Shown one piece after another: positions 1-6,501 of a DNA stretch of 10,962 nt. The notes below the pieces were generated by a model. The model was not told where the DNA came from. It saw only the letters and a list, made by a program, of their open reading frames with translations, and made no database searches. Source of the stretch: Alphaproteobacteria bacterium (GTDB lineage Bacteria; Pseudomonadota; Alphaproteobacteria; Sphingomonadales; Emcibacteraceae); NCBI GenBank assembly GCA_030432815.1, contig JAUILB010000075.1, positions 1-10,962 on the forward strand, written 5' to 3'. How positions within the stretch are numbered: position 1 is the first letter of the stretch; each line of letters starts with the position of its first letter. A program made the translations under genes and the position numbers.

Positions 1-1
1 G

Positions 2-751
2 GCCGCAGGATGGAAACAGATCCTTGGCTGGTTCTTCGCTGTGATCCCCATCTGGTTCATTTCAGTGGTTGGCTTACAGCGCATCATTGCCGCGCGGGAC
101 GTAAAAACGGCGCAGCGCGCATTTTTCCTTACCGGTATTCCCCTTGAATGGCCGCTTTTCGCGGTCGGCAGTGCCATTGTCGGCATGGTCGCGCGCATTT
201 TAATGCCTGACCTGCCCGACCCGGAAATGGCAACACCGATGATGATCATGACATTGCTGCCAATTGGCCTTGGCGGGTTGGTGATCGCAGCCTATATCGC
301 CATTGTTATGTCCACGGCGGATAGCTGCCTGATCGGCCCGGTCGCAATTTTTACCAAGGATATCTATAAAAAATATATCAGACCCGATGCATCGGAAAGT
401 GATATGCTCTGGGTTGCGCGCGTTATGACGATTATCTTGGGAATAGGCACCATCGCCAGCGCGTTTCTTGTGCCAAACGTGCTGGATTTAATCCTTTATG
501 CCTATACGTTCGGAGCAGCGGGTATTTTCTTTCCCATGCTGGGTTTATTATTCTGGAAACGCACTACGGCCACAGGTGCTTTCTGGAGTATAATACTCGG
601 CGGTAGTGCCGCCCTTATCTGGACCGCGGCAGGAGAACCGATGGGATTTGCTTCATCCTATATCGGGTGGGCGGTATCGCTTCCGGTAATGGTGCTCGTA
701 TCGCTTTTAACAGAGCATAGCCCTGAAGAAGATTTCGAAAGCTTTTACTAA
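2..751 (+). CDS. Sodium:solute symporter (SSS family), C-terminal part
   Basis: The frame is open from the window edge to the TAA at 749-751, giving 249 residues. The true start lies upstream; the GTG at 41 is an internal Val codon. The product is an inner-membrane Na+-coupled transporter of the SSS family (PutP/SGLT fold). The family pattern is visible as a QR-containing cytoplasmic loop (GLQRIIAARDVKTAQRA) after a hydrophobic helix. A helix then reads LPIGLGGLVIAAYIAIVMST, followed by ADS; this is the family's Na+-site helix, with its conserved Ser/Thr and small residues. At least three further hydrophobic helices follow, ending in a short charged tail (HSPEEDFESFY). The substrate cannot be told from this portion. 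Base composition is more GC-rich than in the genes that follow (33 G/C in the first 60 bases). No clear hairpin terminator follows the stop. Confidence 0.9.
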   Translation, partial: AAGWKQILGWFFAVIPIWFISVVGLQRIIAARDVKTAQRAFFLTGIPLEWPLFAVGSAIVGMVARILMPDLPDPEMATPMMIMTLLPIGLGGLVIAAYIAIVMSTADSCLIGPVAIFTKDIYKKYIRPDASESDMLWVARVMTIILGIGTIASAFLVPNVLDLILYAYTFGAAGIFFPMLGLLFWKRTTATGAFWSIILGGSAALIWTAAGEPMGFASSYIGWAVSLPVMVLVSLLTEHSPEEDFESFY

Positions 752-791
752 CCCTATTCACTAAATTTTTAACTATTTCATATATTGTTCA

Positions 792-810
792 TGATTATTA
801 TTAATCAGGA
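792..810 (+). promoter_or_regulatory. Inverted repeat joined to the ribosome binding site of the amidotransferase gene
   Basis: TGATTA (792-797) and TAATCA (802-807) form a perfect 6-base inverted repeat around a 4-base centre. The last A of the repeat is the first base of the AGGA Shine-Dalgarno (807-810), which sits 8 bases before the ATG at 819. It could be an operator or a weak RNA hairpin that affects ribosome access. In such an AT-rich stretch chance is also possible. Confidence 0.3.
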
Positions 811-818
811 CGTTCAAT

Positions 819-1616
819 ATGTGTCGTTTCGTGGGTTATAAGGGGAAATCAATTCCTATCGCGGATTTGCTTATCAAATCTGAAAATTCACTTATTATTC
901 AATCCATTGATGCCAAGGAAAGCAAAAAACCGGTCAATGGGGATGGCTTTGGCGTTGGATGGTACCCAGACCATAATGACCTGATACCCGGTGTTTTTAC
1001 CAGCATTGAACCGGCATGGAGCAACCGAAACTTATTGAGATTATCCGAAAAAATAATCTCGCCATGTTTTTTTGCCCATGTTCGCGATGCAACAATTGGC
1101 ATGCCTGTCACCCAACTTAACTGCCATCCATTTCGTTACGGTAAATATCTTTGGATGCATAACGGCTTTATTGACAGTTTTAAATTGATACGCCGTTATC
1201 TGATGAAGGACCTGTCAGATGATGCCTTTAACATGATTGAAGGAAATACGGATTCTGAATTCTGCTTTTCATATTTTTTAAATCAGATCAACATGGATCA
1301 GAATGTATCAACAGAGGATCTCGCCGCCAATATGATGGCGATGATCGAAAATTTGCGATTGGCGCTTTGTCATCTTGAAATCACATCCCATTCAATGCTT
1401 AATTTCGCCGTTACGGACGGAGAAAACATTATTCTGACCCGTGCCGTATGTGGTAAAAATATTGAAGCCCCGACCCTTTATTATTCAAACACAGATGATG
1501 CCGTTATTTTTGCCAGTGAACCCCTTAATAAGGTTCGTGATAACTGGCAAAAACTGCCAACAAATTCTGTATTTGTGATGGATAAGGAAAATTCGATCGA
1601 AATTTTACAGCTCTAA
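819..1616 (+). CDS. Class II glutamine amidotransferase, YafJ type
   Basis: This 265-residue protein begins Met-Cys-Arg-Phe. Removal of Met1 would expose Cys2 as the N-terminal nucleophile that hydrolyses glutamine and releases ammonia, as in all class II (Ntn) amidotransferases. Family motifs seen are NGDGFGVGWY at 40-49, FAHVRDATIG at 85-94 (the conserved Arg lies in this motif), NCHPF at 101-105, HNG at 114-116 and NTDSE at 143-147. The start at 819 is fixed by the Met-Cys requirement and an AGGA ribosome site at 807-810. Length and layout match the stand-alone YafJ/GATase_4 group, which has no fused synthase domain, so the ammonia acceptor is unknown. EgtC of ergothioneine synthesis is a relative, but no egtB or egtD is nearby. 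It lies 67 bases after the symporter and is followed by a 133-base gap, so it may be a single-gene unit. The product is expected to be cytoplasmic. Confidence 0.9.
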   Translation: MCRFVGYKGKSIPIADLLIKSENSLIIQSIDAKESKKPVNGDGFGVGWYPDHNDLIPGVFTSIEPAWSNRNLLRLSEKIISPCFFAHVRDATIGMPVTQLNCHPFRYGKYLWMHNGFIDSFKLIRRYLMKDLSDDAFNMIEGNTDSEFCFSYFLNQINMDQNVSTEDLAANMMAMIENLRLALCHLEITSHSMLNFAVTDGENIILTRAVCGKNIEAPTLYYSNTDDAVIFASEPLNKVRDNWQKLPTNSVFVMDKENSIEILQL

Positions 1617-1679
1617 TTATTATCCCTAGGCAAATCCCTAAATTTTTTAACAGAAAACTTAAACTGCATTGCCATCTTC

Positions 1680-1721
1680 TTGACAGAATGATGCCTAGGT
1701 GTCAATTTTGGTGTGGCATCA
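1680..1721 (+). promoter_or_regulatory. Probable promoter/operator region of the ECF sigma factor gene
   Basis: A consensus -35 hexamer TTGACA lies at 1680-1685. No good -10 element follows at the standard spacing; the best at 17 bases is CAATTT (1703-1708). Two interlocking inverted repeats cover the area: TTGACA (1680-1685) with TGTCAA (1700-1705), and TGATGCC (1689-1695) with GGCATCA (1715-1721). The palindrome CCTAGG occurs at 1694-1699 and again at 1625-1630. The symmetry suggests binding of a dimeric regulator just upstream of the sigma gene. This is inferred from position and symmetry only, and no known operator consensus was matched. Confidence 0.35.
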
Positions 1722-1749
1722 AATAAATATCTAATTACCCGGGGCAGGT

Positions 1750-2343
1750 ATGAGCTTTAATAACAATAATAATAAAAAAGATACAATACTCAATGCTTTC
1801 TACGAATGTAGAACATCACTTATACGATATATCAAACGATATATCGGCAAAAGAGACGACCCTGAAGATATTTTACAGGAAGCTTTCTTAAGGACTTACC
1901 GGGCAAATGAAGCAAACAATATTGAGTTTCCCAAGACATATATGTTTAAAACGGCCAAGAACCTTGCGGTAAGGGAAAAAACAAAAATGTCTGCCCGTCT
2001 TACAGAATATATAGAGGATTATAGCGGCCCGGCGTTCTCTAACAATGAGGCTTCTGCATTTGACATGCTGGAAAGAAAGCAAAACAAGCAGCTTTTAGTT
2101 GCTGCAATTAATACATTACCACCTAAATGCAGAACCGTAACAATAATGAGATTAATCTATGGTATGCCGCTAAAAGATATTGCAGAAAATATGGGAATTA
2201 CATTGAGCACTACTGAAAAGCACATAGCCAAAGGACTTGAACGTTGTGAAACCTATGTACGGTTACACATCGGTGGCGATGATATAAACAAAAGAAGTGT
2301 AGCCGCAGGAAGAAAAAGATTGGGAGATTCTAGCGATGACTGA
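1750..2343 (+). CDS. ECF-family RNA polymerase sigma factor (FecI type)
   Basis: This 197-residue protein has the two-domain ECF layout. Region 2 is at about residues 15-78, with DPEDILQEAFLRTYR (37-51) for core polymerase binding and -10 recognition, and YMFKTAKNLAVREK (64-77). Region 4 is at about 113-170, with LPPKCRTVTIMRLIYGMPLKDIA (123-145) leading into the helix-turn-helix GITLSTTEKHIAKGLERC (149-166) that reads the -35 element. The layout and the neighbouring fecR/receptor genes place it in the FecI-like group that answers to cell-surface signals. The ATG at 1750 follows a purine-rich GGGGCAGG (1741-1748). The stop overlaps the anti-sigma gene by 8 bases, so the two are probably translated in a coupled way. 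About 25 residues after region 4 are polar and basic (KRSVAAGRKRLGD) and extend past the usual end. The likely target is the receptor gene at 3673. The iron link of the name FecI is not shown here. Confidence 0.93.
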   Translation: MSFNNNNNKKDTILNAFYECRTSLIRYIKRYIGKRDDPEDILQEAFLRTYRANEANNIEFPKTYMFKTAKNLAVREKTKMSARLTEYIEDYSGPAFSNNEASAFDMLERKQNKQLLVAAINTLPPKCRTVTIMRLIYGMPLKDIAENMGITLSTTEKHIAKGLERCETYVRLHIGGDDINKRSVAAGRKRLGDSSDD

Positions 2344-3424
2344 AATCGTAAATTTTCCCGACGAAAAGGCAAAAATTATCAAAGAAGCATGTGAATGGCT
2401 CGCCAGAATGGACGGCCATGAATTATCCGAAGAAGAAAAAGCAGAATTAAATAACTGGTTTAGAAAAAGTGATAAACACAGACGCGAACTGGAGCGGCTA
2501 GCAAAAATCTGGGATAATATTGAGGATGCGGATATAAATGATGCATTATTGGCAAATGAAGAAACAGTTCAGAAAAAAAACAGTGGTAATTATTCCAGTC
2601 ACCATAACAGAAGCAGATTTCCTATCTTAAAATCAATAGCTGCCAGCATATTTATTTTAATATCAGCAGGCTTTTTATTACATTTAAATAACCTATCCCA
2701 ATTCAAATCCACCAATGGAAAATACGTAACAAATGTCGGTGAACTGCAAACTGTTATGCTATCTGACGGCTCTGAAATTAAACTGAACACGGACACATTG
2801 ATCGAAGTTAATTATAACGACGGCAATCGAAATATACATTTATACCGTGGTGAAGCCCATTTCAAAGTGGCGCATGATCCCGATAAACCTTTCACGGTCA
2901 AAGCCCGTAAAGGAGACGTAAGAGCATTGGGCACTGTTTTTTCCGTCCGTTTAAGGAATGATCACGTTAATGTTATTGTTGAAGAAGGAAAGGTCCGCAT
3001 TCGTGCTGATGAAACATATAATCAGAATAATAACGAGCTACTGACAATACCGGAAGATACGTTAAAGAGTGAGCAGAAAAATATAGTTGTTGTCGCCAAT
3101 GCGGGCAGAAACGTTGTATTTGGGGAACAGGAAATTGAATCAATTGTTCAGGAAGAAAAAGAAGAAATTGAACGAAAATTTTCATGGCGCAATGGGATGC
3201 TGGCTTTTGATGATGAGCCGTTATCCGACGTTATAGATGAAGTATCCAGATATACGTCCAATCAAATTATCATCGCCGATCCTGAAATCCGCTCTCTGAG
3301 AGTAGGTGGGTATTATCCGATCAGTAAAATACAAACAGTTCTTGATGCTCTTGAGTTAAACTTGGGACTTAAAATTAAACAGGTAGATGAACATACTTTT
3401 TATATCACAAGCGACGGAACCTGA
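2336..3424 (+). CDS. FecR-family anti-sigma factor / sigma regulator (inner membrane)
   Basis: This 362-residue single-pass inner-membrane protein should hold the ECF sigma factor and pass on the signal from the receptor. The N-terminal cytoplasmic domain (about 13-62) carries EACEWLARMDG and the LNNWFRKSDKHRRELERL stretch typical of FecR N-termini, where sigma is bound. One membrane segment lies at about 97-117 (ILKSIAASIFILISAGFLLHL), preceded by His and Arg residues. The periplasmic FecR domain (about 130-225) shows MLSDGSEIKLNTDTLIEV, then LYRGEAHFKVAHD and FTVKARKGDVRALGTVFSVR. The C-terminal part (about 283-358) has SWRNGMLAFDDEPLSDVIDEV, an STN-like fold expected to meet the receptor's STN domain. 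The ATG at 2336 lies inside the sigma gene, with GGGAG at 2322-2326. The start/stop overlap supports 1:1 production with sigma. The length is normal and no frame damage is seen. Confidence 0.93.
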   Translation: MTEIVNFPDEKAKIIKEACEWLARMDGHELSEEEKAELNNWFRKSDKHRRELERLAKIWDNIEDADINDALLANEETVQKKNSGNYSSHHNRSRFPILKSIAASIFILISAGFLLHLNNLSQFKSTNGKYVTNVGELQTVMLSDGSEIKLNTDTLIEVNYNDGNRNIHLYRGEAHFKVAHDPDKPFTVKARKGDVRALGTVFSVRLRNDHVNVIVEEGKVRIRADETYNQNNNELLTIPEDTLKSEQKNIVVVANAGRNVVFGEQEIESIVQEEKEEIERKFSWRNGMLAFDDEPLSDVIDEVSRYTSNQIIIADPEIRSLRVGGYYPISKIQTVLDALELNLGLKIKQVDEHTFYITSDGT

Positions 3425-3464
3425 TTTAATTTATTAGTGTAAAAAATTATTTACTTAAAAACTG

Positions 3465-3490
3465 ACCGTGGTCTTTATGTGCGGTTTTTT
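3465..3490 (+). terminator. Possible weak terminator after the fecR-like gene
   Basis: ACCG (3465-3468) can pair with CGGT (3482-3485), followed by a run of seven T from 3485 to 3491. The stem is only 4 bases with a 13-base loop, though the A run upstream can add A-T pairs across a small bulge. It could reduce read-through from the sigma/anti-sigma pair into the receptor gene, but it is too weak to call with confidence. Confidence 0.22.
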
Positions 3491-3676
3491 TATATTTTAG
3501 AATGGAAAAGAATGATCAGATATCCAGATAAAAAAATAATTTCTATCATAGTAGAGGAATTATATAACATTGCGCTCTTTATATACAAGGCCATGTTAAA
3601 CTGGATGTTTTCGTTCTTAAAAATAGTAGTTACACATTCGAAAAATGTGGCTGTAATGGCGGAGGATAGAGTTTGA
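3479..3676 (+). CDS. Possible small leader ORF ahead of the receptor gene (doubtful)
   Basis: An open frame of 65 codons (54 if the in-frame ATG at 3512 is used) fills most of the leader between the fecR-like gene and the receptor gene. Its TGA at 3674-3676 overlaps the receptor's TTG start at 3673-3675, the arrangement of translationally coupled genes. The peptide would be basic at the N-terminus with hydrophobic stretches (IISIIVEELYNIALFIYKAM and NWMFSFLKIVV), so it could be a small membrane peptide. Against it, there is no good ribosome site for the ATG at 3479, the first codons run through the possible terminator, it resembles no family I know, and AT-rich leaders can stay open by chance. 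It may simply be an untranslated leader. Confidence 0.2.
   Translation: MRFFYILEWKRMIRYPDKKIISIIVEELYNIALFIYKAMLNWMFSFLKIVVTHSKNVAVMAEDRV
3630..3665 (+). promoter_or_regulatory. Leader hairpin and strong ribosome site that decide the TTG start of the receptor
   Basis: CACATT (3633-3638) pairs with AATGTG (3644-3649) around a CGAAA loop. Outer TTA (3630-3632) and TAA (3654-3656) can extend the stem past a 4-base bulge. GGAGG follows at 3661-3665, 7 bases before the TTG at 3673. The strong Shine-Dalgarno, and a signal peptide that begins exactly there, support the non-ATG start. The hairpin next to the ribosome site could tune translation, but that role is inferred. Confidence 0.4.
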
Positions 3677-6432
3677 TCAGTAGGATATTCATCTGTACTT
3701 TCTGCGTCATGTCACTGTTGTGGCAGGCTGTAGTTTATGGAAATACCACTGATGGCATATCCGAAAAAATTGAATTCGATGTGCCCTGCCAATCCGCAGA
3801 TGATGGATTGCGCGAGTTTGCAAGACAAGCAGGACTTGCCGTGATTTTCCGCCAACAAAGTGTGACTTCGTTTACAACAAATATCGTAAAAGGAAGTTAT
3901 GAAATTGATGCAGGTCTGGCCCGCCTATTGGATAATACCGGGCTTGAAGGAAGCATATCCGATAGCGGTACGCTTATTATCGAACCGATACCTTCTGACA
4001 GACTTGCAAAAACACAGTCTAGCGAAGGAAATCGAATGAATAATGAAGAACAAGGAGTTAAAAAACGATCATCCAGCCTTTTGATGTCGCTTTTGGTTGC
4101 TACAGGTTTAACCGCACAGGATTCTGCAACACAACAAGCAAACGCGCAACAAGCCGCAACAAACGATGATCAAGATATTGTTGTTGTTACTGGTCGGCGT
4201 GTTTCAACTGCTTCGGATGCTATTGGGGAAGGTGAAGCTGGAAATACAGTTTCTGTAACAAGGGAAGCTCTTTTATCTGCTCCGGCCGGTGTGTCAGGAT
4301 TAAAAGCACTGGAAGGACTACCCGGATTTAACGTACAGACAGATGGCGCACTCGGTCTGTATGAATTTGGTAACTCTGTAACAGTTCGCGCCTTTAATTT
4401 TCAACAAGTTGGGTTTGTATTGGACGGCATACCGATGGGTAGGCCAGATGCTTTTGGGGGGAGTCCAATATTCCGGTATGTTGATAATGAAAATCTTCAA
4501 CAGGTAAGGGCATCCCCCGGTTCAGGTGATGTTTCATTACCGTCAGCAACGTCTTTGGGACCAGTTGTTGAATATATAACCACAACCCCATCCGAAGAAT
4601 TTCGGGCAAATATGCAAATTGCCTTTGGTGATGATAAATTGAGGCGGAGTTTCATTAAACTTGAAACAGGGGACATTAACGGCTTCCGTGGCTATATCAG
4701 CCGTTCGAAAACCGATAGTAACTTATGGCGTGGGCCAGGAACGATTGACCGCGAACATTTCGAAGGAAAACTGCGTTATGATTTTGATGATAACTCATAT
4801 ATTAGCGCGCAAATGGTCTATAATGACTTCTTTGATTATGATTCACCCTCAATAACCAGAGCAGCTTATGAAGCGACCACGGATACCAACCCTTCACGCG
4901 ATGGTGTTGGCCGAAACATTGCTTACCTTGGTACAGTTCCGGATCTTGGCGTTGGGACAGATGTTCAATTCCAAAATGGAAATTATACAGGGTATTATAT
5001 TGATCGTGTTAATGTTCGGGAAGATCTTCTTGTCGGTGTTACAATCGCAACAGATATTACAGAGAGTGTGGATTTTAAAACTACTGGTTATTACGAAGAT
5101 AAGGATGGTTTTGGGGTTTCTCCTGATAGCTATTCCAATACTTTAGGTCATTATAACGAACAAATAGGTGCAGGTGTACCGGCCGCATTCGGATTACCCC
5201 TTGTTATGCCACGTGGTGTACAATATGGACTATCGTCAGTAGGTGGTGACCGCAAGGGCGCATCTACAACCGTCACATTCCATGTAGAAAACCACAGCAT
5301 TGAAATTGGTGGCTGGTTTGAAAACGAAACCTACAACCGTACACAGCTTCGCTTAAACAAAGAAGGTGGTAATCCGGCTGGGGCACTTATTGTTCCTGAT
5401 GAAGTCGCCTACTACAGAAGAAATTACACTTCCGAAAGGGACTTCTTCCAATATAACATCAAAGATACCATTCACCTGTTGGATGATAATCTTACGTTGG
5501 AAGTTGGATTTAAAGGCCTTTATCTGGATTATAAACTTTCCGGGTTCAGGGACTTTGATGACTATTCACGTGTCGTAGGTGGTAACCCTGTTCTTGGGTA
5601 TGGGCCTCAAGTTGTTGGAAATGAATTTAATGATGGCTTCCTGCCTATGGTAGGTGCTGTCTACAAATTGACAGACACAGAACAACTTTTTGCTTCTTAT
5701 TCACAAAACTTTTCACTGCCACGTGGTGCTGATGATCTATATGATAACATTACCACTCCGGATATTGGTGGTGAGAAATCAACCAACTATGAAATCGGCA
5801 TTCGTACAAACCGCCCGACATTTAACGCTGCTTTAGGGTTTTATTATATTGATTTTGATGATCGCATTGAAACCACAGGTCGGGAAGTCCCTGGGCAACC
5901 AGGATTGATAGAAAGTATTGCTCATAATGTAGGTAGTGTTGAAGCTTACGGTATTGAATTTACCGGAAACTGGAAACCGGAATTTTTCCAGGATTATGCA
6001 TATATTTCTGCGAACCTGACTCACAATGTAGCAACGTTTAAAAATGATATTCTTGACGGTTCCGGCAATCCACTCGGAATTGTAGACAACAGCCTGCCTG
6101 ATAGCCCTAAATGGTTAGCGACTATAGGCTTGACTGTGGAACCAACGGACTGGATCATTGCAAACATAAGCGCACGTCACACCGGGATGCGGTATGCTGA
6201 CTTTATCAATACACAGGAAATGGAATCATATACTGTAGTTGATGCATATATCGAATTTGGTAGCGGTGTTGAAGAAATAGGGCCACTTAAAAACCTTAAG
6301 GCGCGGGTCAATGTAACAAACTTGTTTGATACTGATACATTGTCATTTACATTTGGTACACTTAATGGAACCGCTTCGTATAGGCCACTATCACCACGCA
6401 CCTTCCAGGTTTCTATTGGTGCTGATTTCTAA
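3673..6432 (+). CDS. TonB-dependent outer-membrane receptor with N-terminal STN signalling domain (FecA-like transducer)
   Basis: This 919-residue protein imports a ligand across the outer membrane using TonB energy and should signal through the upstream FecR/FecI pair. It starts at TTG with a signal peptide (about 1-24: MISRIFICTFCVMSLLWQAV, then VYGN). The STN domain spans about 33-105 (IEFDVPCQSADDGLREFARQ to TLIIEP). A linker of about 60 residues precedes the TonB box, DIVVVTG, at 168-174. The plug covers about 190-305 (VTREALLSAPAG, LEGLPGFNVQ, VTVRAFNF, FVLDGIPMGRPDAFGG, VRASPGSGDVSLPSATSLGP). The beta-barrel runs from about 310 to the terminal Phe, closing with TASYRPLSPRTFQVSIGADF. 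The linker holds a second signal-peptide-like stretch that begins at Met122 (see the separate entry). The ligand cannot be read from the sequence; siderophores and other iron chelates are the common ligands of such transducers, but neighbouring genes give no support. A strong terminator follows 21 bases after the stop. Confidence 0.93.
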   Translation: MISRIFICTFCVMSLLWQAVVYGNTTDGISEKIEFDVPCQSADDGLREFARQAGLAVIFRQQSVTSFTTNIVKGSYEIDAGLARLLDNTGLEGSISDSGTLIIEPIPSDRLAKTQSSEGNRMNNEEQGVKKRSSSLLMSLLVATGLTAQDSATQQANAQQAATNDDQDIVVVTGRRVSTASDAIGEGEAGNTVSVTREALLSAPAGVSGLKALEGLPGFNVQTDGALGLYEFGNSVTVRAFNFQQVGFVLDGIPMGRPDAFGGSPIFRYVDNENLQQVRASPGSGDVSLPSATSLGPVVEYITTTPSEEFRANMQIAFGDDKLRRSFIKLETGDINGFRGYISRSKTDSNLWRGPGTIDREHFEGKLRYDFDDNSYISAQMVYNDFFDYDSPSITRAAYEATTDTNPSRDGVGRNIAYLGTVPDLGVGTDVQFQNGNYTGYYIDRVNVREDLLVGVTIATDITESVDFKTTGYYEDKDGFGVSPDSYSNTLGHYNEQIGAGVPAAFGLPLVMPRGVQYGLSSVGGDRKGASTTVTFHVENHSIEIGGWFENETYNRTQLRLNKEGGNPAGALIVPDEVAYYRRNYTSERDFFQYNIKDTIHLLDDNLTLEVGFKGLYLDYKLSGFRDFDDYSRVVGGNPVLGYGPQVVGNEFNDGFLPMVGAVYKLTDTEQLFASYSQNFSLPRGADDLYDNITTPDIGGEKSTNYEIGIRTNRPTFNAALGFYYIDFDDRIETTGREVPGQPGLIESIAHNVGSVEAYGIEFTGNWKPEFFQDYAYISANLTHNVATFKNDILDGSGNPLGIVDNSLPDSPKWLATIGLTVEPTDWIIANISARHTGMRYADFINTQEMESYTVVDAYIEFGSGVEEIGPLKNLKARVNVTNLFDTDTLSFTFGTLNGTASYRPLSPRTFQVSIGADF
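4024..4149 (+). other. Internal start signal and second signal-peptide-like segment inside the receptor gene
   Basis: In frame within the receptor, codon 122 is ATG (4036-4038), with GAAGGAA at 4024-4030 about 6 bases upstream, a good Shine-Dalgarno position. The residues that follow read like an export signal. MNNEEQGVKKR is a basic n-region (122-132), SSSLLMSLLVATGLTAQ is a hydrophobic core (133-149), and a polar c-region ends in ANA (156-158) before QQA, a fitting signal peptidase site. The TonB box follows ten residues after that site. A protein made from here would be a complete ordinary TonB-dependent receptor without STN. Either two products are made, or the STN part was fused onto an existing receptor gene and left the old signal peptide behind. 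Confidence 0.55.
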
Positions 6433-6453
6433 ATTCCCCAAATATACTGAATT

Positions 6454-6481
6454 AAGCCGGGACTAAATCCCGGCTTTTTTT
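6454..6481 (+). terminator. Strong intrinsic terminator after the receptor gene
   Basis: AAGCCGGGA (6454-6462) and TCCCGGCTT (6468-6476) form a perfect 9-base-pair stem with a CTAAA loop. The T tract runs from 6475 to 6481. It ends the receptor transcript. On the minus strand only two T follow the stem, so it should be a poor terminator for the convergent ATPase gene, although it could still slow read-through. Confidence 0.93.
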
Positions 6482-6501
6482 GGAAAATCGAAATATACCC
6501 G

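Noticed and set aside
819..1616. EgtC (gamma-glutamyl-hercynylcysteine sulfoxide hydrolase) as the identity of the amidotransferase
   Set aside because: EgtC and YafJ share the fold and Cys2, but no ergothioneine genes are in the window and the motif layout fits the general YafJ type equally well or better.
3504..3528. GGAAAA followed by TCCAGA as a FecI-type promoter for the receptor gene
   Set aside because: The spacing is only 13 bases, too short for a -35/-10 pair, and the match is partial. The sigma-dependent promoter could not be located by eye.
4318..4609. Minus-strand open frames inside the receptor gene
   Set aside because: They are antisense to a clearly coding, conserved receptor frame, have no recognisable protein features and no evident ribosome sites.
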